Positions 52,017 through 62,078 of a stretch of 64,000 nt of DNA are shown in pieces; positions within the stretch are counted from its first letter, which is position 1; each line of letters opens with the position of its first letter. The notes under the pieces are model-generated. The model had not been told where the DNA came from. It ran no database searches and saw nothing but the letters and a program-made list of their open reading frames with translations. The translations under genes and the position numbers were made by a program. The DNA is from Prauserella muralis (GTDB taxonomy: Bacteria > Actinomycetota > Actinomycetes > Mycobacteriales > Pseudonocardiaceae), in NCBI RefSeq assembly GCF_003202285.1, contig NZ_MASW01000001.1, positions 1,488,001-1,552,000 on the forward strand. The letters are read 5' to 3'.

Positions 52017-52961
52017 CTACAATTCGAGCACCAGCCGAGGCCCGCACGACCGCGACACGCAGATCATCATCGTCTCACCCGCCGCGCGTTCCTCCTCGGT
52101 GAGCAGCGAGTCGCGATGGTCGGGCACGCCCTCGCGCACCTCCGTCTCGCACGTGCCGCACGTGCCCTCCTGGCACGACGACAGCACCGGTATCCCGGCC
52201 TCCTCGACCACCTCGAGGATCGACTTGTCGGCGGGCACCGGCAACGTCCGCCCCGAGACGGCCAGCTCCACCTCGAACGACTCGCGCGGCCCCGCGTCCG
52301 CATCGGCCTTCGGTGAGAACCGCTCCACGTGCAGCGCACCCGGACCCCATGCCGCGCATCGCTGCTCCACGGCCGCCAGCAGGGGCTCCGGCCCGCAGCA
52401 GTACACCGCCGTGTCCGGCTCCGGCGTGCCGAGCAGGCTGTCGAGGGGCAACAGCCCGGTCTCGTCCTGCGGCCGCAGGGACACCCGGTCGCCGTACTTG
52501 GCCACCAGCTCGCCGGCGAACGCCATCGACGTCCGCGTCCGCCCGCCGTACACCAGCCGCCAGTCCACGCCGCGCGCGTCGGCCTCGGCCACCATCGGCA
52601 GGATCGGCGTGATCCCGATGCCACCGGCAAGGAACAGGTAGCGTGGCGCGTCCACCAGCGCGAAGTTGTTCCTCGGCCCGCGCACCCGCACCCGCGTGCC
52701 CTCGGTGAGCCGGTCGTGCACGAACGCCGAGCCGCCCCGGCCCTGGGGTTCCCGCAGCACCGCCACGGTCAGCGCGGAGCGGTCCGCCGGGTCGCCGCAC
52801 AGCGAGTACTGCCGCTCGAGGCCGTCGGCCAGCAGCAGGTCCACGTGCGCCCCCGGCGTCCACTCCGGCACCGCGCCGCCGTCCGGCTCGCGCAGCGTCA
52901 GGCACACCACGCCTTCGGCCACGCGCTCCTTGCGGGCCAGCACCAGCTCCCGCTCGTCCAT
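52017..52961 (-). CDS. VanB-like oxygenase reductase (FMN/NAD + 2Fe-2S)
   Basis: 314 aa. Class IA reductase order: flavin domain (RQYSLCGDP 50-58), NAD domain (LAGGIGITPILPM 111-123, CCGPEPL), C-terminal plant-type ferredoxin with Cys263, Cys268, Cys271 and Cys301. It passes electrons from NADH to the Rieske oxygenase encoded upstream. GTG 52970 overlapping the small gene's stop is an alternative start. Confidence 0.9.
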   Translation of the reverse strand: MDERELVLARKERVAEGVVCLTLREPDGGAVPEWTPGAHVDLLLADGLERQYSLCGDPADRSALTVAVLREPQGRGGSAFVHDRLTEGTRVRVRGPRNNFALVDAPRYLFLAGGIGITPILPMVAEADARGVDWRLVYGGRTRTSMAFAGELVAKYGDRVSLRPQDETGLLPLDSLLGTPEPDTAVYCCGPEPLLAAVEQRCAAWGPGALHVERFSPKADADAGPRESFEVELAVSGRTLPVPADKSILEVVEEAGIPVLSSCQEGTCGTCETEVREGVPDHRDSLLTEEERAAGETMMICVSRSCGPRLVLEL

Positions 52962-52966
52962 CGCGG

Positions 52967-53185
52967 TCACACCCCCGCCAGCGCACGCTCCGGCGGAGGC
53001 GCGGGCTCGCCGGGACGCGTGTCGTGGCCCTCGGGGTGGGCGAGCAGCCAGTCCCACAGCTCCACCGGTTCCTCCGACTCGTGCTCGGCGCCGCAGTGGC
53101 ACACGCCCACCAGCCGGTCGGTGCCCAGCACCCAGTGGATGCGGAACACGGTGTCGCCGTGCAGCATCGCCACCCGGGCACTCAT
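52967..53185 (-). CDS. 72-aa protein between Rieske oxygenase and reductase genes
   Basis: MSARVAMLHGDTVFRIHWVLG leads to VGVCHCGAEHESEEPVELWDWL and a Pro-rich tail. The CHCG with nearby His could bind a metal. The ATG overlaps the oxygenase stop (ATGA), and the reductase may start by GTGA overlap, so the three are made in step. Such a gene is not part of the classic vanAB pair. It may be an assembly or substrate-handling factor. Confidence 0.75.
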   Translation of the reverse strand: MSARVAMLHGDTVFRIHWVLGTDRLVGVCHCGAEHESEEPVELWDWLLAHPEGHDTRPGEPAPPPERALAGV

Positions 53186-54255
53186 GACCGCACCGCCGCG
53201 GGCCGCTCGGCGGGCTGCTGCCCACGCTCGACCATCCGCTTGAGGAACCGCCGAGCGGCGAGGCCGCCGGTGTCGATGTTGATCGACAGCTCCTGGTAGC
53301 CCTCCGGCTCCGACTGGATGACCTGCTCCAGGATGTTCAGCGCCGTCACGTCCTGCAGCACCACCGTGCGGTTGCTCTCGGCAAGGAACGCCGACACGCC
53401 CTCGTCGTCGAGCGCGAAGTCCCGTGCCACCGCCCAGAAGTCGTGCGTCGAGTGCTCGGTCTCCGGCGTGATCGCGTACACCACCTCGACGTGGAAGCCG
53501 TCCGGGTCGGTGCCGTCGTCGTTCGGCAGCACACCCACCGGCGCGATCCGGCTGTGCAGCAGGTACAGGCACGGCGGGTGGTACTCGATGTCCTGCCACC
53601 GGGTGATGCGGCCCTCGATGCCGGTCGACTTCGCGTAGAAGGACGGGCACTCGGCGTCGGCCATGTGCCTGCTGACGTAGATGATCTCCTTCTCCTCGTC
53701 CACCTCCGTGGTGATCGGCGTGTTCGCCACCTCGGGCGTGCCGATGTAGCCGCCGTGCAGGTAGGTCTCGTGGGACAGGTCCAGCAGGTTGTCCACCAGC
53801 AGCTCGTAGCGTGCGGCCAGCGGCTCCATCCCCGACACGGTCGTGTACGCCGGATCCGCGAGCCACGGTGCACGCGGAACCGCCGCCGGGTCCGCCTTGT
53901 CCCGGTCGCCGATCCACACCCACACGAACGAGTCCTGCTCCACCAGCGGGTAGCTCGGCACCCGGGCGGTGCGCGGAATGCGGGTCTGGCCGGGCACGAA
54001 CACGCACGAACCGGCCGTGTCATAGGTGAATCCGTGGTAGCCGCACACGATGCGGTCGCCGTCGAGCCTGCTCTCCGACAGTGGATACCGCCGGTGCACG
54101 CACCGGTCGGCGAGCGCCACCGCCTCGCCGGCCTCGGTGCGGTAGAACACGATCGGCTCGCCGCAGATGGTCCGGGCGAAGAGTTCGCGGCCGATCTCGC
54201 GGCCGTACGCCGCCACGTACCACTGGTTGCGGGCAAAGGTCGTCGGGGTCGTCAT
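53182..54255 (-). CDS. Rieske oxygenase, vanillate O-demethylase-like
   Basis: 357 aa. Rieske cluster CVH (52-54) and CGYH (71-74). The mononuclear iron site lies in LVDNLLDLSHETYLHGG with its two His. N-terminus FARNQWYVAAYGREIG is VanA-like. Likely removes a methyl group as formaldehyde or hydroxylates an aromatic acid. The exact substrate is unknown. Operon with small protein and reductase, divergent from an MFS transporter. Confidence 0.88.
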   Translation of the reverse strand: MTTPTTFARNQWYVAAYGREIGRELFARTICGEPIVFYRTEAGEAVALADRCVHRRYPLSESRLDGDRIVCGYHGFTYDTAGSCVFVPGQTRIPRTARVPSYPLVEQDSFVWVWIGDRDKADPAAVPRAPWLADPAYTTVSGMEPLAARYELLVDNLLDLSHETYLHGGYIGTPEVANTPITTEVDEEKEIIYVSRHMADAECPSFYAKSTGIEGRITRWQDIEYHPPCLYLLHSRIAPVGVLPNDDGTDPDGFHVEVVYAITPETEHSTHDFWAVARDFALDDEGVSAFLAESNRTVVLQDVTALNILEQVIQSEPEGYQELSINIDTGGLAARRFLKRMVERGQQPAERPAAVRS

Positions 54256-54417
54256 TGACGTCGCTCCTCGGCGTGAGTGGTGGGAGTGCGTCCGACTGTG
54301 AGCGCTGTGACCTGCTCCGGACCACGCCCGTTTTCACCAGCTGAAAGATTTTGTGGATTCCGTTCACCGGAATGCCGGGCGGGCGCGGCGGGCGAACCGC
54401 TGTCAGGGTGCTGCCCC

Positions 54418-55872
54418 ATGACACGGTCAGAGTCGACGTTCCTGCCCGCAGGCAGGCAGGCGGGCAAGCCCTACCGGGCGTTGTGGCTGATGTTGCTGCT
54501 GGGCTGGGTCGTCAGCTATGCCGACCGCACGCTCACCGGCCCGGTCGTCAGCTGGATGATCGAGAACGAGGTCGGGTTCATCGGTGAGGCCAGCGACCCG
54601 AGGGCGCTGGGCGGCCTTGTCGGCTCGCTGTTCTTCACCGGCTACATGCTCACCCAGTACCCCGGCGGCAGGCTCGGCGACCGCTTCGGCCACCGCGAGA
54701 TGATCGTGCTGTCCCTGCTGTGGGCCGCGGTGATGACGCTGGTGTCCGGCGTGGTCGTCGGGCTCATCGCGTTCGTCGGGGCCCGGGTGCTCACCGGGCT
54801 CGGCGAGGGCGTGTTCTACTCCAACGACCGCACGCTCATCCTCAACCACACCCCGCCCCGGCGCCGCACGCTCGGCCTCGGCGTGGTGATCTCCGGGCTC
54901 TCCGTCGGACTCACCCTGGGCATCATCTGCACCCCGCTGCTCATCGACTGGGGTTCCTCACTCGGCATGGGCGTCGAGTCCTGGCGGATGCCCTTCCTCG
55001 CGTTCGCGGCCCTGTCGGTCGTCGTGGCGCTGGGCTGCTGGTTCTTCTTCCACCGCCACCTCGGCGGCAGGCTGCGCCTCGGCCCGCCGCTGCTGCGCCT
55101 GATCGCCGTGTCGGTGCCGCTGCTCGTGGCCGTGCTGACGCTGTTCGTCGTCGCCGACCAACTGCGCTGGCCCACGTGGGGCACCGCCATCGGCTCCGGC
55201 GTGCTCGCCGTGGTGGTCATCGGCGTCATCGTCGGAAGGCTGCGCCGCACCCCCGAGGCGTCGACACTGCTGAGCCGCGACATCGTGATCATCTACTTCG
55301 CCTACATCGCGATCCTGTGGAACCTGTGGTTCTTCAGCTTCTGGTCGGTGGAGATCGTGCGGGAGGCCACCGAGAGCTCCCTGCTCGCGGCGGCGCTCAC
55401 CGCGGCGTTCAACGCGGGCGCGGGCATCATCGGCTTCCCCGTCGGCGGGTGGCTGGCCGACCGCGCGCTGCGCCGCGGCGTCGGCCGCAAGCCGCTGCTC
55501 ATCACGTTCACCGTCGTCTACTCGCTGCTCGTGTTCGCCTTCGCGCTCTCCATCAGCGGCGACGGCGACCCGTCACTGCTGCTGCTCGGCCTGATCCTGT
55601 TCTGCTCCGGCCTGTTCTTCAACGCGCTGCAGCCCATCGCGCAGGGCATCACCGGCGACCTGGTGCCGGAGAAGCAGCGCGGCTCGGCGTTCGGCCTGCT
55701 GAACCTGATCTCCGAGATCGGCGCCGTCGCCAGCCCGGTGGTCAGCGGCGTGCTGCGCGACGCCACCGGCAGCTGGGCCGTCGGCACCTGGGTCGCGGGC
55801 GGCATCATGCTCGCCTCGGCCGGGATGTACGCGCTGGTGCGGGAGAAGCGGCCCCAGCTCGCCGCCACCTAG
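54418..55872 (+). CDS. MFS transporter (anion:cation symporter type)
   Basis: 484 aa, twelve helices. Motifs SYADRTLTGPVVSWMI, GYMLTQYPGGRLGDRFGHRE (MFS motif A) and ARVLTGLGEGVFYSNDRTL are typical of aromatic acid or sugar-acid symporters. Divergent from the Rieske oxygenase operon with a shared control region of about 160 bp, so probably imports its substrate. Confidence 0.87.
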   Translation: MTRSESTFLPAGRQAGKPYRALWLMLLLGWVVSYADRTLTGPVVSWMIENEVGFIGEASDPRALGGLVGSLFFTGYMLTQYPGGRLGDRFGHREMIVLSLLWAAVMTLVSGVVVGLIAFVGARVLTGLGEGVFYSNDRTLILNHTPPRRRTLGLGVVISGLSVGLTLGIICTPLLIDWGSSLGMGVESWRMPFLAFAALSVVVALGCWFFFHRHLGGRLRLGPPLLRLIAVSVPLLVAVLTLFVVADQLRWPTWGTAIGSGVLAVVVIGVIVGRLRRTPEASTLLSRDIVIIYFAYIAILWNLWFFSFWSVEIVREATESSLLAAALTAAFNAGAGIIGFPVGGWLADRALRRGVGRKPLLITFTVVYSLLVFAFALSISGDGDPSLLLLGLILFCSGLFFNALQPIAQGITGDLVPEKQRGSAFGLLNLISEIGAVASPVVSGVLRDATGSWAVGTWVAGGIMLASAGMYALVREKRPQLAAT

Positions 55873-56513
55873 GAGTTCAGAAAGCGCAGCACGGCCAGCA
55901 CGCGGCGGCTGAAGCCGTCGGTGTGCGCGAGGCCGAGCTTGTCGAAGATCGCGTTGACGTGCTTTTCCACCGCGCTCTGCGACACGTACAGCTGCGCGGC
56001 GATCCCGGCGTTGGTGTGCCCCTGCGCCATCTTCTCCAGCACCTCCCGCTCACGCGTCGTCAGGCGCGTGAGCGGGTCGGCGCGGCTGGTGCGGGCCAGC
56101 AGGCGGCGCACCACCTCCGGGTCGAACGCGGCACCGCCTGCGGCCACCCGGTCCAGCGCGTCGAGGAACTCGCCGACCTGCGCCACCCGGTCCTTGAGCA
56201 GGTATCCGACCCGGCCCGCGTCGTCGGTGATCAGCTCGGTGGCGTAGCGCTTCTCCACGTACTGCGACAGCACCAGCACCCCGATCTCCGGCCAGCGCGC
56301 CCGGATCTCCAGCGCGGCCCGCAATCCCTCGTCGGTGTGTCCCGGCGGCATGCGGACGTCGGTGACGATCACGTCCGGCCGGTGCTCGGCGGTGGCCGCG
56401 ACGAGCGCGGCGCCGTCGGCCACGGCCGCCACCACCTCGTGCCCCTCCTCGGCAAGCAGCCGGATCAGGCCCTCGCGCAACAGCGTCGAGTCCTCGGCGA
56501 GGATCACGCGCAT
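55869..56513 (-). CDS. NarL-type response regulator
   Basis: 214 aa. Receiver MRVILAEDSTLLREGL, phospho-Asp in DVIVTDVRMPPGHTDEG, Lys in YLLKDRV, then LuxR HTH (LTTREREVLEKMAQGH, NAGIAAQLYVSQSAVEKHV). Coupled by a 10-bp overlap with the kinase gene upstream. Its end overlaps the MFS stop by 4 bp. Confidence 0.93.
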   Translation of the reverse strand: MRVILAEDSTLLREGLIRLLAEEGHEVVAAVADGAALVAATAEHRPDVIVTDVRMPPGHTDEGLRAALEIRARWPEIGVLVLSQYVEKRYATELITDDAGRVGYLLKDRVAQVGEFLDALDRVAAGGAAFDPEVVRRLLARTSRADPLTRLTTREREVLEKMAQGHTNAGIAAQLYVSQSAVEKHVNAIFDKLGLAHTDGFSRRVLAVLRFLNS

Positions 56514-57643
56514 GGCAGCTCCGCCGTGACGGTGGTCGGCCCGCCCGGCGGGCTGTCCACACTGAACACTCCGTCGGCGGCCGCGACCCTGCGGGCGAGC
56601 CCGGAAAGCCCTCCGCCGTCCGCACTGGCGCCGCCCGTGCCGTCGTCGGTGATCCGCACGACGATCATGCTCGCATCCTGCTCCACCGCGATGCCGATCC
56701 GCGACGCACCCGCGTGCTTGATCGCGTTGGTCACCGCCTCCGACGCCACGAAGTAGGCGACCGTCTCGGTCGCCTCGTCCGGCCGCCGCACGAGTGCGTA
56801 GTCCACCGTCACCGGCAGGCTCGACCGTTCCGCCAGCGACTCCAGCGCCACCTGCAACCCTCCCGAGTCGAGCGCGATCGGATACACCCGCCAGGTCACC
56901 TCACGCAGCTCCTGCAGCGCCTCCTGCGACTCGTCGTGGGCCTGCCGCAGCAGCTCGGCGACGTGCTCGGCGTCCCGGGTACGGCGGGCCCTGCCGAGCA
57001 GCATGCCCAGCGCGACGAGCCGCTGCTGCACGCCGTCGTGCAGATCCCGCTCGATGCGCCTGCGCTCGTCGTTGACCGCGGCCACCACCTCGGCGCGCGT
57101 CGTGGCCAGCTCCGACACCCGGCGCCGCAGCAGCTCCTGCTCGCTCGGCCCGAGAAACCGGTGCGCGAGCCGCCGGTCGAGCACCGCGACCCCGACGAGC
57201 CCCTGCACGGCGAGAAACACCAGCAGGGTGCCGAACAGGACGACCGTGATCGGGTCGTACCAGTCGCCGTCGAGGTCGCCGCCCCCGATGGGCCGGCCCG
57301 TCGCCAGCTGCCGCGCCATGATTCCCGCCGACACGGCGCCCCACAGGATGAGCAGGAAGATGCCTGCGCCGATCCCGCCGACGACACTGCGCAGGGCGAG
57401 GTACTCCAGTGCCCGCCTGCCCGTGTAGTCGGCGGAGTTGTCGCTGGCGAGGAAGCGCGCCAGCCGCGCCCGCTCCAGCTCCGCCAGCACGCGGGCACCG
57501 GCGAACACGCGGTGCCGCGCGGCGGGCACCGCCAGCGCGGGGAGGGCCAGCAGCACGTAACCGAATTCGGCGAACGCGCTGGCCCCGCCGAGCGCCAGCC
57601 CGGCGGTCGCGCGGCACACCCGGCGCACGGCGGAGTCGGCCAT
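56504..57643 (-). CDS. NarX/DegS-like sensor histidine kinase
   Basis: 379 aa. Four membrane helices in the N-terminal part with a sensor region like the actinomycete two-helix sensor family (ILWGAVSAGIMARQLA). HisKA_3 motif ERDLHDGVQQRLVALGMLLG with the active His, then HATPase_c (ASEAVTNAIKHAGAS, DDGTGGASADGGGLSGLARR). Pairs with the following regulator. Signal unknown. Confidence 0.91.
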   Translation of the reverse strand: MADSAVRRVCRATAGLALGGASAFAEFGYVLLALPALAVPAARHRVFAGARVLAELERARLARFLASDNSADYTGRRALEYLALRSVVGGIGAGIFLLILWGAVSAGIMARQLATGRPIGGGDLDGDWYDPITVVLFGTLLVFLAVQGLVGVAVLDRRLAHRFLGPSEQELLRRRVSELATTRAEVVAAVNDERRRIERDLHDGVQQRLVALGMLLGRARRTRDAEHVAELLRQAHDESQEALQELREVTWRVYPIALDSGGLQVALESLAERSSLPVTVDYALVRRPDEATETVAYFVASEAVTNAIKHAGASRIGIAVEQDASMIVVRITDDGTGGASADGGGLSGLARRVAAADGVFSVDSPPGGPTTVTAELPCA

Positions 57644-57776
57644 GCCCCCGAACCTAGCCGGAGCGCGCACGCGCGCGGACTGCGGTTTTCCGCAGGATCA
57701 CCGGTGTGGCTCTCGGCACTCGAACGGGTGCCACACTTCATGGTGAGCGAAGGCCGGGATTCGTAGCGTCGAAGGC

Positions 57777-58418
57777 ATGGACTTTCACCACGCCGCGACC
57801 ACCGAGCCGCTCGGCGGCATCGCCGGATGGGCCGTCAGCCTGATGGAGACGCTCGGTGGCCCCGGGGCCGCCATCACGGTCGGCCTCGACAACCTCTTCC
57901 CGCCGATTCCCAGTGAGCTGGTGCTGCCGCTGGCCGGGTTCACGGCGGCAAGGGGCACCTTCTCACTGGTCGAGGCGCTGGTGTGGACCACGGTCGGCTC
58001 CGTGGTCGGCGCGGTGATCGTCTACTACCTGGGGATGCTGCTCGGCCGCGACCGCGTGCGACGGCTGATGGCCCGCGTGCCGCTGGTCAAGGCCGACGAC
58101 TTCGACCATGCCGAGCGCTGGTTCGCCAAGCACGGACCGAAGGCGGTGTTCCTGGGCCGCATGGTCCCGCTCGTCCGCAGCGTCATCTCGCTGCCCGCGG
58201 GAGTCGAGCGGATGCCGGTGTGGAAGTTCCTCACCCTCACCACGCTCGGCAGCCTCATCTGGAACACCGCCTTCGTCCTCGGCGGCTACTTCCTCGGCGC
58301 CAACTGGCACATCGTCGAGCAGTACGCCTCGATCTTCCAGAAGGTCGTCATCGTCGCCGTCGTCGCCGCCATCGCCTTCTTCGTGGCACGACGGCTGCGC
58401 GACCGGTCCTCGACGTGA
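57777..58418 (+). CDS. DedA-family membrane protein
   Basis: 213 aa. Family features: PPIPSELVLPLAGF, GSVVGAVIVYYLGMLLGRD, FLGRMVPLVRSVISLPAGVERMP and LIWNTAFVLGGYFLG. DedA proteins recycle undecaprenyl phosphate or keep proton-dependent membrane homeostasis. Divergent from the kinase gene and ending 7 bp from the convergent lon end. Confidence 0.92.
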   Translation: MDFHHAATTEPLGGIAGWAVSLMETLGGPGAAITVGLDNLFPPIPSELVLPLAGFTAARGTFSLVEALVWTTVGSVVGAVIVYYLGMLLGRDRVRRLMARVPLVKADDFDHAERWFAKHGPKAVFLGRMVPLVRSVISLPAGVERMPVWKFLTLTTLGSLIWNTAFVLGGYFLGANWHIVEQYASIFQKVVIVAVVAAIAFFVARRLRDRSST

Positions 58419-58425
58419 ACCCTGC

Positions 58426-60822
<2,397 letters not shown>

Positions 60823-60838
60823 GACACGCTCCCGTCTT

Positions 60839-60859
60839 GTTGAGTATGTCTCGCTCAAC
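60839..60859 (-). promoter_or_regulatory. HAIR-like (HspR) operator of lon
   Basis: TTGAGT-N7-GCTCAA lies 18 to 36 bp before the lon start codon. The HAIR consensus is CTTGAGT-N7-ACTCAAG, so eleven of the fourteen arm bases fit. In Streptomyces, HspR represses lon, clpB and dnaK through HAIR. Confidence 0.72.
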
Positions 60860-60905
60860 TTTGTGGAGCGTGGGTTTGTTTCCTCCGGGCGTTCGCCCGC
60901 AGCGA

Positions 60906-61841
60906 TCAAGGATTGGCCGGCCTGCGGTACCAGTACGTCCACAGCGGCCGGTAGCCCTGGGCATACCAGAACGGCGTCGAGCGCGGGTTCGCGAGCGCGT
61001 GGTGCAGCAGCACCGCCTCCACGCCCTCCTCGTCGACCAGCTGGTGGACGTGCGCGATCAGTGCCGAGCCCACACCGCTGCCGCGGGCCTCCTCGGCGAC
61101 GGCCTGCGAGGCCAGGTAGCCGACCCGGCGCGCGGCCACGTGACCCGCGATCCAGTCCGAGGCGGGCGGCAGCTGCAGGTGGACGTACCCGAGCGGCCTG
61201 CCGTACAGCTCCGCGATCCACAGCGCGGGTGACGGCACGGCCAGCAGCTCACGCGTCTCCGCCGCCACCGCCCGCTCCTCCTCCGGCCGTGGCGTGACCA
61301 TGCCGAACTGGGCGTCGTAGCGGCGCAGCTCGAGTTGCAGGCGCACCACCGTGCCGGCGTCGCGCGGCTCGGCCCTGCGGATGCGCACGCCGGGCACCGC
61401 GGGCGGTCCGCTGCCGAGGCGGTCGGCGGGCCGCACGGCGAGCACCCGCATCGGCGCGAACCCGTGCCGCAACAGGGCGTCTCCGCCCGCGGTGTCCCGG
61501 CTGGGCCGGACCACGACGGCGGCCGTGTCCCAGTCCCCGCGTGTCGCGGAGCCGGCGAGCAGCTTCTCCCAGCGGGCGAGCAGCGGCTCCAGAGCCTCGC
61601 CCGGATCGTCCCCGGCGAGCCGGACGTCCAGGCGGTACTCGGTGAGCGGGCGCCACAGCGCGGCGGCGGATGCGGCGCCCACCTCGGAGCGGGTGGCGTG
61701 CCCCGTCGCCTGCGGGGTGCTCAGCACGGTCCCGTCCGTCCCGGCCGCGGCCGTGCCGTCCAGCGGCGACGGCGGAGGCAGCAGCGGATCCGCCCCGCTC
61801 AGCCGTTTCGCGTGCTCGGTGTCGATGTCGTCGATCTCCAT
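60906..61841 (-). CDS. GNAT-family acetyltransferase
   Basis: 311 aa from ATG 61841 (a TTG at 61853 is less likely). The C-terminal GNAT domain (about residues 150-311) has the acetyl-CoA motif VAEEARGSGVGSALIAHVHQL and YAQGYRPLWTYWYRR at the end. The N-terminal 140 residues look like a degenerate second GNAT fold. Substrate unknown. Upstream of lon in the same direction, but with a separate promoter between. Confidence 0.85.
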   Translation of the reverse strand: MEIDDIDTEHAKRLSGADPLLPPPSPLDGTAAAGTDGTVLSTPQATGHATRSEVGAASAAALWRPLTEYRLDVRLAGDDPGEALEPLLARWEKLLAGSATRGDWDTAAVVVRPSRDTAGGDALLRHGFAPMRVLAVRPADRLGSGPPAVPGVRIRRAEPRDAGTVVRLQLELRRYDAQFGMVTPRPEEERAVAAETRELLAVPSPALWIAELYGRPLGYVHLQLPPASDWIAGHVAARRVGYLASQAVAEEARGSGVGSALIAHVHQLVDEEGVEAVLLHHALANPRSTPFWYAQGYRPLWTYWYRRPANP

Positions 61842-62078
61842 GGCGATATCCAACAGGACGTGGTATGAGATAGGTCACTCAGGATGCGACTACAGGGGGC
61901 GACCCTGACAGTGGTGAAGTCACCCGCGACGACGCTTCAGTATCACCGCGTTGGTGCTCCGTTAACCCTCAGGTGATCTGATGGAGTTCGAATTGCGGCC
62001 TTGATACGCCCTCCGGGGTACAGTAAGGCCTTCATCAGCGGATCCGGTCCCCAGGCGTGCGCGACGGGAGGAGGTTGC

